Shown one piece after another: positions 45,470 to 53,827 of a stretch of 64,000 bases of DNA. The stretch's first letter is position 1. Every line of letters starts with the position of its first letter. Source of the DNA: Dialister histaminiformans. Its GTDB lineage: Bacteria > Bacillota > Negativicutes > Veillonellales > Dialisteraceae. The notes under the pieces were generated by a model. It had not been told where the DNA came from and did not search any database. It worked only from the letters and a program-made list of their open reading frames with translations. The stretch covers positions 22,930 to 86,929 of the forward strand of contig NZ_FMXA01000008.1 in assembly GCF_900103425.1 (NCBI RefSeq). The letters are read 5' to 3'. The translations under genes and the position numbers were made by a program.

Positions 45470-46525
45470 TTGATTAAACAGGAAAAGATTAAGGATTTCC
45501 TTAAACAGAACAACGTAGATGCTGTTCTGGTGTGTAAAGACGAAAATTACCGTTACATCAGCGGATTTACCGGATCTGACAGCTATCTTCTACTTACAGG
45601 GGATGTTTCCTATCTGATTACAGACAGCCGGTATACTGAGCAGGCTGAGGCCGAAGCTCAGGGCATGCAGGTTGTTAATCATAAAGGCAAGCTGGCGGAC
45701 GTGGTGAAGAAACTGGCTGATGCGCATCAGGTCAGACGCCTTGGTGTAGAGAAGGGAATGACCTACGGCCTGTATCTCAGGCTCGATGATGCTATGCCGG
45801 ATAAGGAATTTCTGGTTGTTACGCCAGACGTTCTGCGCCAGATAAAGACGGAAGAGGAACTTCGGAATATAGCCGAAGCATGCCGTATATCCGACGAAGG
45901 ATTTCGGAAGACACTTCCTTATATTAAAGCGGGAAAGACAGAAAACGAGTTAAGAAGGATTCTGGAATGCGCAATGTTGGAAGCCGGATCGGAAGGAAGG
46001 TCTTTTGAGACCATAGTGGCTTCCGGAGTCAGATCATCCATGCCCCATGGTATCGCGACAGATAAAGTGGTGCAGGAGGGAGAACTGATTACCTTTGATT
46101 TTGGTGCCATATACAGGGGCTACCATTCGGATATTACCCGAACCGTAGCTGTGGGTACCATTTCAGACCGGCTGCGTTATATCTATGACAGCGTGCTTGA
46201 GTGCAATCTGACTGTTGAACGCATGCTTCGTGCAGGCTTAAAGGCCTGTGATGTGGATGCTAAAGCCAGAGAATATCTGAAATCATGTGATTTGGATCAG
46301 TATTTCACGCATTCCCTTGGACATAGCGTAGGACTTGAGATACATGAAACCCCTGTTTTGTCACCACGGGATGAGACAATCCTTGTTCCCGGTATGACAG
46401 AAACGGTAGAACCAGGGGTATATATTCCCAATGTAGGTGGAGTCCGTATTGAAGATACGGTTGCCATAAAGGAAAACGGTATTGATATTTTAACCGGATT
46501 TCCCAAGAACTTTATAAAAGTATGA
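45470..46525 (+). CDS. M24 family Xaa-Pro aminopeptidase
   Basis: The enzyme removes N-terminal residues before proline. The product of about 351 residues has an N-terminal creatinase-like domain (DENYRYISGFTGSDSYLLLT). The pita-bread domain carries the metal ligands in TFDFGAIYRGYHSDITRTV (two Asp), HSLGHSVGLEIHE (His), TVEPGVYIP (Glu) and VRIEDTVAI (Glu). The start may be TTG 45470 or GTG 45458; the GTGGTG run could be a ribosome site for the TTG. It lies directly before efp, a conserved pair. Confidence 0.94.
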   Translation: MIKQEKIKDFLKQNNVDAVLVCKDENYRYISGFTGSDSYLLLTGDVSYLITDSRYTEQAEAEAQGMQVVNHKGKLADVVKKLADAHQVRRLGVEKGMTYGLYLRLDDAMPDKEFLVVTPDVLRQIKTEEELRNIAEACRISDEGFRKTLPYIKAGKTENELRRILECAMLEAGSEGRSFETIVASGVRSSMPHGIATDKVVQEGELITFDFGAIYRGYHSDITRTVAVGTISDRLRYIYDSVLECNLTVERMLRAGLKACDVDAKAREYLKSCDLDQYFTHSLGHSVGLEIHETPVLSPRDETILVPGMTETVEPGVYIPNVGGVRIEDTVAIKENGIDILTGFPKNFIKV

Positions 46526-46544
46526 TTTAGGAGGATGAAGTATA

Positions 46545-47105
46545 ATGATTTCCAGTAATGATTTTCGCCCAGGTGTAACAATTGAAATTGATGGCAATGT
46601 ATGGCAGGTTATTGAATTCCAGCATGTAAAACCAGGTAAGGGTGCCGCTTTCGTAAGAAGCAAGCTCAGAAATCTTCAGACCGGCTCCGTAATTGAACGT
46701 ACATTCAATGCAGGTGTTAAGTTCCCGGCAGCACAGGTTGAACGCAAGACCATGCAGTATCTGTATGAATCCGATGGCTCCTACTACTTCATGGATGTTG
46801 AAACCTATGATCAGATCATGCTGACCAAGGAACAGCTGGGTGAAAAGCTGAACTTCCTGAAGGCTGAAATGGAAGTATCCGTGCTGTTCTTCAACGGTTC
46901 TGTAATCGGTGTAGAACTCCCGAACTCTGTTGAACTGGAAGTTATTGAAACTGAACCTGGTATCCGCGGAAACACAGCTACCGGCGCATCTAAGCCAGCT
47001 AAGGTTGAAACCGGCTACATTGTAAGAGTACCGCTGTTTGTAAACGAAGGGGATGTCCTCCGTATCGATACTCGTTCCGGTGAATATCTCGAAAGAGCTA
47101 AGTAA
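46545..47105 (+). CDS. efp: Elongation factor P
   Basis: EF-P rescues ribosomes stalled at polyproline. The 186-residue product has three OB-like domains. The N-terminal one contains the loop [25 protein letters not shown], given as [10 protein letters not shown] and SKLRNLQTG, whose modified lysine is in PGKGAA. The C-terminal part shows [19 protein letters not shown] and [22 protein letters not shown] precedes the ATG. It follows the aminopeptidase closely. Confidence 0.98.
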   Translation: MISSNDFRPGVTIEIDGNVWQVIEFQHVKPGKGAAFVRSKLRNLQTGSVIERTFNAGVKFPAAQVERKTMQYLYESDGSYYFMDVETYDQIMLTKEQLGEKLNFLKAEMEVSVLFFNGSVIGVELPNSVELEVIETEPGIRGNTATGASKPAKVETGYIVRVPLFVNEGDVLRIDTRSGEYLERAK

Positions 47106-47142
47106 TAACCGGCTTTACTGATTTTTAATGGGGGTGAGACTG

Positions 47143-47523
47143 GTGGAAGTTGCTGAAATAACCAATTCATCAGGCACGGTAAGGATAGCTGCGCATGTGA
47201 TTGCTAAAATCGCGGGACGTATTGCTTTGTCCGTTCCAGGCGTGATTGGAATGGATTCTGATTTATCAGATACCATTTCCCAGGCCATTGGCATGGAATG
47301 CACTAACGGGGTGCATGTATCTGTGAATGAAGCAGGGGCTTCCATCAATCTTTATATCCTTGTTAAACATGGAGTCAGAATTCCTGATCTGGCACTTACT
47401 GTGCAGCATAAGGTAAAGGAAGAAGTTCACAAAGAGACGAATGTACCTGTTGAAACCGTAAACATTTACGTACAGGGCATTATATTTGATAACGAAAAGG
47501 CAGGCGATAACGTTGGCCGATAA
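47143..47523 (+). CDS. Asp23/Gls24 family protein (first of two)
   Basis: The 126-residue protein has the Asp23 pattern: SSGTVRIAAHVIAKIAGRIALSVPGVIGM at the start, GVHVSVNEAGASINLYILVKHG, then the VNIYVQGI end strand. The family is envelope-related and abundant, but its function is poorly known. GTG 47143 is preferred because GGGGGTGAG lies just before it; ATG 47128 in the same frame has no ribosome site. It is encoded between efp and nusB, a conserved neighbourhood. The stop overlaps the next gene. Confidence 0.85.
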   Translation: MEVAEITNSSGTVRIAAHVIAKIAGRIALSVPGVIGMDSDLSDTISQAIGMECTNGVHVSVNEAGASINLYILVKHGVRIPDLALTVQHKVKEEVHKETNVPVETVNIYVQGIIFDNEKAGDNVGR

Positions 47524-47866
47524 AATTGTCAAAAATAGTGATTTGGAACATGTGCAGGAAAAGCTTGTGAATGAAATTGAAACCATGCTGTTATCCGATC
47601 CATTGGTTCATGCATTGACAGGGAAGGGAATTCAGCGTTTTGTTTCCGGAATTACCCATGCATTTGGTAAGAGTGTGCATCAGGGAGTATCCCTTCATAC
47701 TGATGATAATGGAGTGGTAGCCGACATATCGGTTGTCCTTACTGACAACGCCGCTGTGTATGCGTCCGCCTGTGCACTGCAGGATAAAATAAAGAAACTG
47801 ATTCGGATTCATCTGGGGGATGTCCCCTGTTTTGTCAATGTAATTGTGACCGGAATATCAGAATAG
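47513..47866 (+). CDS. Asp23/Gls24-like protein (second of two)
   Basis: The 117-residue product starts at TTG 47513 (AAGGCAGG upstream), overlapping the first Asp23 gene by 11 bases. An in-frame TTG at 47486 is a less likely start. About 45 N-terminal residues form predicted helices (KNSDLEHVQEKLVNEIETMLL) and do not look like Asp23. The rest has the Asp23 strand pattern (VSLHTDDNGVVADISVVLTD, CFVNVIVTGI). The pair may form a complex; this is inference from overlap. Confidence 0.7.
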   Translation: MADKIVKNSDLEHVQEKLVNEIETMLLSDPLVHALTGKGIQRFVSGITHAFGKSVHQGVSLHTDDNGVVADISVVLTDNAAVYASACALQDKIKKLIRIHLGDVPCFVNVIVTGISE

Positions 47867-47877
47867 TAACGAGGTAA

Positions 47878-48291
47878 ATGGTAGTAATGACACGAACCGA
47901 TGCAAGAGCTTATGTATTAAAGTATCTGTATGCAAAGGAAATCAATCCGGAAGGGGCAGAAGCCTTTGCTTCCAGCCGCTATAAACCGGACGATGAAGAA
48001 TCTTCTGCTTATGCAGAAGGGATCATAAAGAGTGTAATTGCCAATCGTGAGGCAATTGATGCTTTGATTTCATCGCATCTGAAAAAGAACTGGTCGCTGG
48101 ATCAGTTAAATAAAGTAGATAAGAATATTCTCCGTCTGGCTATTGCAGAATTTAAGTTCCCGGCGGCTGATGAGAAGCCGGACTGTGCAATAGTAATTAA
48201 CGAAGCGGTCAAACTGGCTAAAACCTATGGCGGTGATCGTTCCTATCGTTTTATTAATGGCATTTTGGACAAAATCTTTAAAGAAAAATAA
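47878..48291 (+). CDS. nusB: Transcription antitermination factor NusB
   Basis: NusB with NusE binds boxA RNA in rRNA antitermination. The 137-residue product is all-helical, with RTDARAYVLKYLYAKEIN at the start and the family's conserved end NEAVKLAKTYGGDRSYRFINGILDKI. ATG 47878 or ATG 47887 may be the start; GAGG lies four bases before the first. Its stop overlaps the next gene start (TAATGG). Confidence 0.94.
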   Translation: MVVMTRTDARAYVLKYLYAKEINPEGAEAFASSRYKPDDEESSAYAEGIIKSVIANREAIDALISSHLKKNWSLDQLNKVDKNILRLAIAEFKFPAADEKPDCAIVINEAVKLAKTYGGDRSYRFINGILDKIFKEK

Positions 48292-49247
48292 TGGCTAGAT
48301 TTATTGGTATCGATACAAGTTGCTACACAACGTCTGTGGCTGTTTATGACAGTCAGCAGGGGCTGGTAGCTGAAGAACGAACAGTTCTTAAGGTTAAGCA
48401 GGGCCATCGGGGTCTTTCTCAATCTGAAATGGTGTATCAGCATGTACGTAATCTTCCAGAATTATTTCATAAGATTGGAAATGAGATTCACTCCATCAGC
48501 GGGATAGGAGTGTCCGCATTTCCAAGAAGGCGGGCGGATTCCTATATGCCCGCCTTTCTTGTTGGAAAAGGCGCAGGGGAAATGCTTTCTCAGACCCTGC
48601 ATGTTCCGCTTTACCTGTTCAGCCATCAGGAAAATCATGCGATGGCGGCCATGCGGAACCGGCCGGAAATCTGGAATATACCATTTTATATGATGCATCT
48701 CTCCGGTGGTACTCAGGATGTGCTGTCTGTGACCTGGGAAGCAGAAAACATGCATTTTAAAAATGTTATGACCTCTATGGATATAACAGCAGGGCAGCTG
48801 ATTGACCGGGTGGGGGTAGCCCTTGGACTTCCTTTCCCGGCAGGAAAACATGTTGAAGTGCTGGCGAAGGGAGCCGATAATCCCTGTCAGTTCCCGGTAG
48901 CCCGGGTTAAGAATGCCTTCAGTTTCTCCGGTGTAGAGACCACTGTGCAGAAATGTATCCGCGAAGGCAATCAATCTTCTGAAAATGTGGCGGCCGGAGT
49001 CCTTCAGGCTATAGGCAGGGCACTGAAAAAGGAGCTCCTTTCGTATCCTTTTGAATCAGGACGGACCATGATTGCGGTAGGCGGTGTTATGTCAAATACT
49101 TATCTCCGCCATATAGTAATGGAGATTGGCAGGAAGAAAGGGCTTACTGTGCTCTTTGCAGATCCGGTCTACAGTTCAGATAACGCATCAGGAAATGCTT
49201 TTGGAGCATTCATGAGGTACAGCCATGAAAAAGGTAACAGTCAGTGA
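48291..49247 (+). CDS. TsaD-like (M22 family) paralogue
   Basis: The 318-residue product belongs to the TsaD/Kae1 ASKHA fold. It starts ARFIGIDTSCYTTSVAVYD and contains MMHLSGGTQDVL, a VGVALGLPFPAGKHVEVLA segment and AVGGVMSNTYLR. The metal-binding HMEGH of true TsaD is replaced by HQENH in LFSHQENHAMAAM, and the protein is slightly short. It is therefore probably a paralogue of unknown role and not the t6A synthase, which should be elsewhere. It lies between nusB and xseA with overlaps on both sides (23 bases with xseA). Confidence 0.82.
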   Translation: MARFIGIDTSCYTTSVAVYDSQQGLVAEERTVLKVKQGHRGLSQSEMVYQHVRNLPELFHKIGNEIHSISGIGVSAFPRRRADSYMPAFLVGKGAGEMLSQTLHVPLYLFSHQENHAMAAMRNRPEIWNIPFYMMHLSGGTQDVLSVTWEAENMHFKNVMTSMDITAGQLIDRVGVALGLPFPAGKHVEVLAKGADNPCQFPVARVKNAFSFSGVETTVQKCIREGNQSSENVAAGVLQAIGRALKKELLSYPFESGRTMIAVGGVMSNTYLRHIVMEIGRKKGLTVLFADPVYSSDNASGNAFGAFMRYSHEKGNSQ

Positions 49248-50322
49248 GTGCAATGAATGGATATCCCATCTGTTTAATAAGGATTATACCCTTCACAACC
49301 TGGCTGTCTCCGGTACGGTAAGCAATCTGAGAATACACAGTTCAGGACGCGTTTATTTTTCTCTTATGGACAGTAAGGGACGGATTTTCTGCGTCATATC
49401 ACCTGAAAGGCGTACATTTTTGACACGCAGGTTATATAATGGCTGTGAAGCCACCTGCTCAGGGACTTTTATTTACAGTGCCAGAAGAGGATATGCCTCT
49501 CTATATGTGGACAGGATTACCGGAATCCGTACAAGCGAAATGACTGAAAAGGCAAGGATTCTCTATGAACAGCTGGAAAAGAAGGGGTACTTTTCCCCAT
49601 TACACAAAAAGTTACTACCTTCGTTTCCGGAACAAATCGGAATCATTGCTTCCTCCACCGGCGCAGTCTGGCATGATATCATAAAGACCGGCAGAATGCG
49701 AAATGATTCCATAAGATACACTGTACTGGGCTGTCGTGTACAGGGAGAAGAGGCATCACAGGATATGGCCAGCCGTATCCGGGAAGCGCAGACTATGTCC
49801 AGCCCTCCGGATATTCTGATTCTTGCCCGCGGCGGTGGGGCGGAGGAAGACCTGCAGCCTTTCAATGATGCGGAACTGCTGGAAGCCATACATGAATCTT
49901 CTATTCCTGTAGTATCTGCGGTAGGACATGAAACAGATGTCACACTGGCTGATCTGACAGCGGATGTACGGGCTTCCACTCCGACACAGGCGGCTGAATT
50001 ATGCATACCGGAAAAACAGAGCGTGCAAGAGGAAATTGTCCGTCTTATGCATCGTATGGCGGATGCCGCTGCCGGTTCTCTGGAAAAAGCAGCCATTTCC
50101 CTTAATGCGGTGGAACAAAGGCTTACCTCTCCGGAGATACAGGTCCGTCTTACTGAACAGGGACGGTATGTTCAGCATCGGTATATGCAGTTATATGTAT
50201 CGCTGCATAAGGCTATTGACGCAAGAAAGATTGCTATTTCAGAAAAACTTCTGCATGGTAATATAGCGTTGATTAATCATATGTCACACGAGGATAATCA
50301 TGGGAAAGACAAGAACATTTGA
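49225..50322 (+). CDS. xseA: Exodeoxyribonuclease VII large subunit
   Basis: XseA with XseB degrades single-stranded DNA. The 365-residue product has an N-terminal OB domain (LAVSGTVSNLRIHSSGRVYFSLMD) and the catalytic core with PEQIGIIASSTGAVWHDII. It also has DILILARGGGAEEDLQPFNDAELLEAI, SAVGHETDVTLADLTADVRASTPTQAAE, given by its key motifs. The C-terminal helical part is short compared with E. coli (456 residues). The ATG lies inside the previous gene, and the end overlaps xseB by 23 bases. Confidence 0.95.
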   Translation: MKKVTVSECNEWISHLFNKDYTLHNLAVSGTVSNLRIHSSGRVYFSLMDSKGRIFCVISPERRTFLTRRLYNGCEATCSGTFIYSARRGYASLYVDRITGIRTSEMTEKARILYEQLEKKGYFSPLHKKLLPSFPEQIGIIASSTGAVWHDIIKTGRMRNDSIRYTVLGCRVQGEEASQDMASRIREAQTMSSPPDILILARGGGAEEDLQPFNDAELLEAIHESSIPVVSAVGHETDVTLADLTADVRASTPTQAAELCIPEKQSVQEEIVRLMHRMADAAAGSLEKAAISLNAVEQRLTSPEIQVRLTEQGRYVQHRYMQLYVSLHKAIDARKIAISEKLLHGNIALINHMSHEDNHGKDKNI

Positions 50323-50569
50323 AGAAGAACTGAAACAGCTGGAAGCCGAGGTTTCCCTTATGGAAAAAGGAAATCTCCCGCTGGATGAATTAATTGCGCA
50401 CTTCCGTCAGGGAACGGAAGCGGCAAAGAACTGTTACCATTTGCTTCAGAAAGCAGAAAATGATATTACCATTCTGACCGAAGAAGTTTCCAGACTGGCT
50501 GATACGGGAAAGGAAGAAAAACAAAATGAATGTACAGAATGTATTGAAGGAAAAACAGAAAATAATTAA
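50300..50569 (+). CDS. xseB: Exodeoxyribonuclease VII small subunit
   Basis: The small helical subunit of the enzyme. The 89-residue product has the family pattern TFEEELKQLEAEVSLMEKGNLPLDELIAHFRQGTEAAKNC, given as TFEEELKQLEAEV and LPLDELIAHFRQG. It overlaps xseA at its start and ispA by 44 bases at its end, so the three are translationally coupled. Confidence 0.95.
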   Translation: MGKTRTFEEELKQLEAEVSLMEKGNLPLDELIAHFRQGTEAAKNCYHLLQKAENDITILTEEVSRLADTGKEEKQNECTECIEGKTENN

Positions 50570-51407
50570 CGAACATTTGTCCGCTCTTCTTGTTTCAGAT
50601 TCCCCGAGCCATCATACGCTGTATCAGGCAATGAACTACAGTCTCCTTGCTGGAGGCAAGCGGATTCGTCCGACTCTGTTTCTCCTGGTTCTGGATATGC
50701 TGGGGGTCAACTCTTCCCTCTATCTGGATATTGCCTGCGCCATTGAATGTATACATACCTATTCGCTCATTCATGATGATCTTCCCTGTATGGATAATGA
50801 TGATTATCGTCGCGGCCGTTTAACCAATCATAAGGTATTTGGACCGGCCATGGCGACTCTGGCCGGAGATGGCCTGTTAACGTACGCGTTTGAACTTCTC
50901 ACCTCTGGTTCACAGATTTCCCCGATTAAGCAGAGCCGGCTGGTCTATATTCTCGCGAAAGCCGCGGGCCCCTCCGGTATGGTGGGAGGTCAGGCGCAGG
51001 ACATAGAGTCTGAAAACAGAAAACAGACTGTGGAAGAACTTAAATTCATGGATTCCTGTAAAACCGGATGTATGCTCACGTCCCCTGTGGATATGGCATC
51101 TGTCCTGGCAGATTGCGAAAAGACAGAATATGATGCCCTGCACAGCTTCAGCGTTCACCTGGGGCTGCTGTTCCAGATTACAGATGACCTGCTGGATGCC
51201 ACCAGTTCACTGGAAACCATGGGCAAGAAGGCAGGGCAGGACGAAAAACTTGATAAATCCACATATGTCTCTGAGCTGGGCATTGATGGCGCAAGGCAGA
51301 TGGCGGAAAAGGAAGCTTCCGCGGCCGTAGAAGCGCTTAATATATTTGGTGAAAAGGCATGGGCCTTGCAGGGACTGATTCCATATATATTAAACAGAAA
51401 GAAATAA
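50526..51407 (+). CDS. ispA: Polyprenyl (farnesyl) diphosphate synthase
   Basis: The enzyme condenses isopentenyl with dimethylallyl or geranyl diphosphate. The 293-residue product has GGKRIRPTLF, the first aspartate-rich motif HDDLPCMDNDDYRRGRLTNH (DDxxxxD, short-chain type), GPSGMVGGQAQDI, and the second motif QITDDLLDA. The first motif spacing fits farnesyl or geranyl diphosphate synthases. The gene lies in the xse-isp-tlyA order common in Firmicutes, but without dxs between. Confidence 0.94.
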   Translation: MNVQNVLKEKQKIINEHLSALLVSDSPSHHTLYQAMNYSLLAGGKRIRPTLFLLVLDMLGVNSSLYLDIACAIECIHTYSLIHDDLPCMDNDDYRRGRLTNHKVFGPAMATLAGDGLLTYAFELLTSGSQISPIKQSRLVYILAKAAGPSGMVGGQAQDIESENRKQTVEELKFMDSCKTGCMLTSPVDMASVLADCEKTEYDALHSFSVHLGLLFQITDDLLDATSSLETMGKKAGQDEKLDKSTYVSELGIDGARQMAEKEASAAVEALNIFGEKAWALQGLIPYILNRKK

Positions 51408-51417
51408 AGGTACAGTA

Positions 51418-52308
51418 ATGTTGGATATTTATTCATTTACAGCAAATACAGCAAAGAATACGGACGAAAAAAAGAAAGAACATACCAAGCCGAAGAAAAA
51501 GGAACGTCTTGACGTCTTATTGGTGGAAAGAGGTTTTTTTGACAGCAGGGAAAATGCCAAACGGCACATCATGGCAGGCATCGTTCTGGTAGATAATGTA
51601 CCGGTTGATAAGGCAGGGACAAAAGTGCCGGTAAAAGCGGAAATCCGCTTAAAAGGGAAGGTCATGCCCTATGTTGGCCGTGGCGGTTTTAAGCTGGAAA
51701 AGGCCATTAAGACATTTGGAATTGACCTGCATGATAAGGTTATGGCCGACTTCGGAGCATCTACCGGAGGATTCACTGATTGTGCGTTAAAACACGGAGC
51801 CAAAAAGGTATTTGCCATTGATGTAGGGTACAATCAGCTGGATTGGAGATTGAGAAATAATGCAAAAGTTGTTAATATGGAGAAGATGAACATCAAAGGC
51901 GTTACTCTGAATGTTCTCAAAGAAAAGGTGGATTTTATTGCCACAGATATCTCTTTCATTTCTGTATTAAAAATCATTCCGGCGGTTAAATCCGTATTAA
52001 AGGATTATGGAAGTCTGGTTATTCTCATAAAGCCTCAGTTTGAAGCCGGGAAAGAAAAAGTCGGCAAAGGAGGCATTGTCCGAGATCCCCTGGTTCATGA
52101 AGAGGTCATTAGCAAGGTAATACATGAATTTGCCAGGGAAGGTTTTTCCATTAAAGGATTAACCTATTCACCTATTAAAGGGGGACAGGGCAATATTGAG
52201 TTCCTTGCGTATATCCAGCGTGCAGTGGAAGGGGAAGAACAGGTTCCGTATACGGCTGAACAGATACATGATCTTGTCACATTGGCACATACCAACCTGA
52301 AGGGGTGA
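51418..52308 (+). CDS. TlyA family rRNA methyltransferase
   Basis: The 296-residue product has a low-complexity Lys-rich N-terminal stretch (residues 15-28) and an S4 RNA-binding domain (KERLDVLLVERGFFDSRENAKRHIMAG). An FtsJ-like methyltransferase domain follows, with SAM motif ADFGASTGGFTDCALKHGA, FAIDVGYNQLDWRLRN and IKPQFEAGKEKVGKGGIVRD. TlyA proteins 2'-O-methylate 16S and 23S rRNA, and some have haemolytic effects. TTG or ATG alternatives are not needed; ATG 51418 sits 10 bases after ispA. Confidence 0.93.
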   Translation: MLDIYSFTANTAKNTDEKKKEHTKPKKKERLDVLLVERGFFDSRENAKRHIMAGIVLVDNVPVDKAGTKVPVKAEIRLKGKVMPYVGRGGFKLEKAIKTFGIDLHDKVMADFGASTGGFTDCALKHGAKKVFAIDVGYNQLDWRLRNNAKVVNMEKMNIKGVTLNVLKEKVDFIATDISFISVLKIIPAVKSVLKDYGSLVILIKPQFEAGKEKVGKGGIVRDPLVHEEVISKVIHEFAREGFSIKGLTYSPIKGGQGNIEFLAYIQRAVEGEEQVPYTAEQIHDLVTLAHTNLKG

Positions 52309-52312
52309 GTAT

Positions 52313-53194
52313 ATGATTTTTGCTGTTTTTCCAAATCTGGGAAAAAAAGAATTTTACACTTTATTTAAAAGATTAGAAGACATCTTTGCATCTATGCATA
52401 TTACCTGCGTTTTCCCGGATTATTACCGGGAAAGTGCTGAAAAACATGGACTTTTTCTGAAACCGGAACAGTATCGTTCACTGAATTGGATTGGAAACAA
52501 TGCGTCATGTGTCATCTCTATCGGGGGTGATGGGACATACCTGTCACTGGCCTGTACCATGGCAGAATATGAGGTCCTTCAGGTGGGAATACATATGGGG
52601 GATTTCGGATTTCTTAATCTTATCTCTCAGGATGAACTGGAACAGAGGATTCATGACCTGTATACCGGAAATTATCTGATTGAGGACAGAATCTTTCTGG
52701 AGGCCGAGCTTGTCCATACCGATGGGACCCGTCAGTCCCTTCCTCTGGCGTTAAATGATATTGTAGTGGGACATAATGAAATAGGTAAAATGGTCCGGCT
52801 CAACTTATCAATCAACGACCTGTTTATACAGACGTACGCAGCAGATGGAGTCATCGTATCGTCGGCAACCGGTTCGACCAGTTATTCACTATCCTGTGGA
52901 GGTCCGGTCCTTCCGGCGGATTCAAGGGAAATTCTGGTTGTTCCGGTATGTACTCATACCGGACTTCGGTCACCTCTTCTGATTCCGGAAGGGGGAAGTG
53001 TACAGATAACCATTCCGGAACGTGAGAAAAAGGTACACATCTCTCTGGATGGAACATATTCTTATTCCATGACACCGGAAGACAAACTGATAGTCAGAGG
53101 ACGTAAGCAGAAAATCAGATTTATCCGTTTCAGGGATCAGGATTTTTACAGGATGTTAACCAGGAAATTTGCACAGTATGCAAAGAATGAGTAA
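52313..53194 (+). CDS. nadK: NAD kinase
   Basis: NadK makes NADP from NAD. The 293-residue product has the GGDGT motif in VISIGGDGTYLSLA, the LNDIVVGHNEIGKMVRLNLSIND region (NE), and the DGVIVSSATGSTSYSLSCGGPVLPADS segment, given by its key GSTSYS. It lacks a regulatory domain. It follows tlyA by four bases and precedes argR, a typical Firmicutes order. Confidence 0.96.
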   Translation: MIFAVFPNLGKKEFYTLFKRLEDIFASMHITCVFPDYYRESAEKHGLFLKPEQYRSLNWIGNNASCVISIGGDGTYLSLACTMAEYEVLQVGIHMGDFGFLNLISQDELEQRIHDLYTGNYLIEDRIFLEAELVHTDGTRQSLPLALNDIVVGHNEIGKMVRLNLSINDLFIQTYAADGVIVSSATGSTSYSLSCGGPVLPADSREILVVPVCTHTGLRSPLLIPEGGSVQITIPEREKKVHISLDGTYSYSMTPEDKLIVRGRKQKIRFIRFRDQDFYRMLTRKFAQYAKNE

Positions 53195-53213
53195 GTAGTT
53201 TTTGGAGGGCAGC

Positions 53214-53663
53214 ATGAAACGTTCTAGAATAATGAAAATTAAGGAAATCATTCAGAATCAGGTCATTGAAACCCAGGAAGAACTGGCGGAAGCCTTGAGA
53301 AAAGAAGGCATCAATGTAACGCAGGCTACTGTTTCAAGGGATATTAAGGAACTCCGTCTGGTCAAGATTCCTTATAAAGATGGCAAATATCGCTATGCTG
53401 CCAATGCGGAAAAAATCAAATCCATTCCAAGAAGTCATGCGTCCATCATGTTTCAGGAATCGGTTACCCATATAGATCATACCGGAAATCTGGTTGTAAT
53501 TCAGACTCTGCCAGGAGCGGCAAATTCCGTTGCTTCTCTGCTTGACCATGCGGAATTTAAAAATAAAATGGGAACCATTGCCGGAGATGATACCATACTC
53601 ATTATTCTTCGTCATGCGTCCGATTACGATGATTTTGTAAAATTCCTGAATGAAAGCTTTTAA
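53214..53663 (+). CDS. argR: Arginine repressor ArgR
   Basis: ArgR represses arginine synthesis when bound to arginine. The 149-residue product has the winged-helix N-terminus (EIIQNQVIETQEELAEALRKEGINVTQATVSRDIKELRLVKIP, seen as TQATVSRDIKELRL) and the C-terminal oligomerisation and arginine-binding domain (TLPGAANSVASLLDH, GTIAGDDTILIILR). ATG 53214 with GGAGGG is preferred over the upstream in-frame TTG. It ends the run from pepP, followed by a terminator. Confidence 0.95.
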   Translation: MKRSRIMKIKEIIQNQVIETQEELAEALRKEGINVTQATVSRDIKELRLVKIPYKDGKYRYAANAEKIKSIPRSHASIMFQESVTHIDHTGNLVVIQTLPGAANSVASLLDHAEFKNKMGTIAGDDTILIILRHASDYDDFVKFLNESF

Positions 53664-53722
53664 TTTTAATATATGACAAGGTCATATTGCCAGGATATAT
53701 CTGATTTTTCAGGAATCCATCG

Positions 53723-53762
53723 AAACAGCCACCTGGAAGTGAACGGCCAGGTGGCTGTTTTT
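53723..53762 (+). terminator. Intrinsic terminator after argR
   Basis: AAACAGCCACCTGG (53723-53736) is perfectly complementary to CCAGGTGGCTGTTT (53747-53760), followed by T. Confidence 0.92.
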
Positions 53763-53827
53763 CAGAGAAAAAGGCTGTTTATTCTGAAGGATGCCGTACT
53801 GGTTGTTTTATCATTTGGGGAGGGGAA

